Part shown: positions 63,029 to 64,000 of the stretch, piece after piece | Position numbering within the stretch: position 1 is the first letter of the stretch | Layout: each line of letters starts with the position of its first letter | Program-made: the position numbers and the translations under genes | Notes under the pieces: model-generated | The model's input: the letters and a program-made list of their open reading frames with translations, nothing else | What the model was told of the DNA's origin: nothing | Databases searched by the model: none | Source: Haladaptatus salinisoli | GTDB taxonomy: Archaea > Halobacteriota > Halobacteria > Halobacteriales > Haladaptataceae | Assembly: GCF_020614375.1 (NCBI RefSeq) | Contig: NZ_CP085327.1 | Location: 62,001 to 126,000 of the forward strand | Direction: 5' to 3' | Length of the DNA stretch: 64,000 nucleotides

Positions 63029-63841
63029 CTAATACTCCTCCGGATCCAGTTCGAGGATGAGCTCACCGCCTTTGAACGACCGGACGAGGCCGTCGCTCTC
63101 GGAGAGGACGATTGCCGTCGCGTTCGTGTCGCGGGTGATGGCCCCCGCCGCCATGTGGCGCGCGCCGAGCCCCTTCGGGATGTCGACGCCCTCCGCGGAG
63201 GGTTCGAGGTAGCGGTAGGCGGAGACTATCTTCCCCGAGTCGGAGATGACGAACGCGCCGTCCAGCCGCGAGAACTCCTTCAGCATGACGTTCACGATGG
63301 GGTCGCCGACGTGAACGTGGGACTTCTCGAAGGGGTTGTACGACAGCGGGCGCGACTTGTTCATCACCTTGCCGGCGTCGCCGACGACGAACAGCGCGCC
63401 GACGGGCTTGCCTTTCTGTCCTTTCTTGCCGAGTTCGATGGCGACCTCGAACACGTCGCGGATGACCCCCGGGTCGGCCCGCGAGTTGGCGAACAGGCCG
63501 TAGATACCGGAGTGGGACTCCTCGTTCGCCCGAACGCGGGTGACGGTGTCGATGCCGTCCTCGAACATGGTCGCGATGCACGCGAGTTCGTCGCCGTCCT
63601 CCGTGATGCCCTGTTCTATCGCGCCTTCGATGCCGAACCGAATGCGATCTTTGACGTTGTCGAACTCCAGCGGGAGTTCGACGTACTCGCTCGCCCCGAC
63701 GGCGTTGTCCGGCGCGACGACCACGACGTCGAGTTCGTCGAGGTCGGAAAGTCGCTCGTAGTACGAGCCACTCGGAGAGAAGAGGAACACCGCGTCGACG
63801 CCGGTGACGAGGTCGTTCAGAAGGTCGCTCAGGCTAGCCAT
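63029..63841 (-). CDS. dacZ: Diadenylate cyclase DacZ
   Basis: A 270-residue DAC-domain protein. The catalytic DGA is at 194-196 (FSRLDGAFVISDSG) and RHM at 228-230 (GLGARHMAAGAITRD). It makes c-di-AMP from two ATP; in haloarchaea this nucleotide is linked to osmotic balance. It is the first gene of the dacZ-mscS pair. The 100-base region upstream (63842-63960) is the likely promoter. Confidence 0.95.
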   Translation of the reverse strand: MASLSDLLNDLVTGVDAVFLFSPSGSYYERLSDLDELDVVVVAPDNAVGASEYVELPLEFDNVKDRIRFGIEGAIEQGITEDGDELACIATMFEDGIDTVTRVRANEESHSGIYGLFANSRADPGVIRDVFEVAIELGKKGQKGKPVGALFVVGDAGKVMNKSRPLSYNPFEKSHVHVGDPIVNVMLKEFSRLDGAFVISDSGKIVSAYRYLEPSAEGVDIPKGLGARHMAAGAITRDTNATAIVLSESDGLVRSFKGGELILELDPEEY

Positions 63842-64000
63842 TACTCAAGCCCACTCAATCACCGGAGAAAAGGTTTGCGGGGGTATATGTCATCGGTCGT
63901 TTCTATTTGCGGAACAGTCTATCGTCGTGGGCTAGAGAGGTTCCGTTCCGCACGTTCCCGGATTCGTACGATACTTTTCACATTCCCATGTCCGCGGCGA

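Overview
The window is chromosomal DNA from a haloarchaeon (class Halobacteria). The evidence is high-GC codon usage, acidic proteins, leaderless or short-leader genes, and an archaeal gene set: RNase P proteins Rpp30 and Pop5, proteasome alpha subunit, SBDS, ribosomal proteins S15 and S3Ae, Pcc1, archaeal SAM synthetase, DacZ, squalene/phytoene synthase, halocyanin and gas-vesicle genes. The genus cannot be fixed from sequence alone.

Layout. (1) 1-9370 is an accessory region of lower GC. It starts with a tandem array of five paralogous, secreted, Gln/Asn-rich small proteins (37-1978). Next come replicon-like genes: a helix-turn-helix protein, very small ATGA-coupled ORFs, a 1237-residue primase/XPD-like helicase fusion, a ribbon-helix-helix protein, an unknown 255-residue protein and a membrane protein. 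The region stops exactly at the 3' end of a tRNA-Ala(GGC) gene (9371-9442, minus strand), as expected for an element integrated at a tRNA; the far junction is not visible. (2) 9729-12257 is a translation operon (S15, RecJ-like protein, Pcc1, S3Ae). (3) 12336-21591 is mostly metabolic: halocyanin, two glutamate dehydrogenases flanking a CitE-like lyase, a PQQ-type propeller, a MaoC hydratase and an acyl-CoA carboxylase subunit, compatible with glutamate and acyl-CoA metabolism such as the methylaspartate cycle. (4) 21925-24330 encodes a striking secreted protein with about 19 Gln/Ala repeats of 23 residues, then a Thr-rich stalk and a Cys-containing domain. (5) 24406-34793 holds fructose bisphosphatase/aldolase, 3-hydroxyacyl-CoA dehydrogenase, squalene synthase, the RNase P-proteasome-SBDS block and membrane proteins.

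(6) 35164-41508 is a gas-vesicle cluster. Reading leftwards it carries gvpO2, an acidic glycine-zipper protein, gvpF, gvpG, gvpH, a protein in the gvpI position, gvpJ, gvpK, gvpL and gvpM; reading rightwards it carries gvpA and a second gvpO with an N-terminal zinc-finger-like motif. gvpC, gvpN, gvpD and gvpE are not present, so the content is close to the known minimal set A, O, F, G, J, K, L, M. (7) 41510-63841 is ordinary housekeeping: FUN14, HflX, HxlR regulator, MoaC, Nnr, CYTH, SAM synthetase, ThiI, cysteine synthase, thioredoxin, a DUF255 thioredoxin-domain protein, PurD, an acyltransferase, and a dacZ-mscS pair linking c-di-AMP to osmotic control.

The most notable signals are the two secreted Q/N/A-repeat systems with alternating beta-type patterning (37-1978 and 21925-24330), both candidates for archaeal curlin-like or matrix-forming proteins. 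After these come the unusual gas-vesicle gene content and the primase/XPD-like replication protein next to a tRNA gene.
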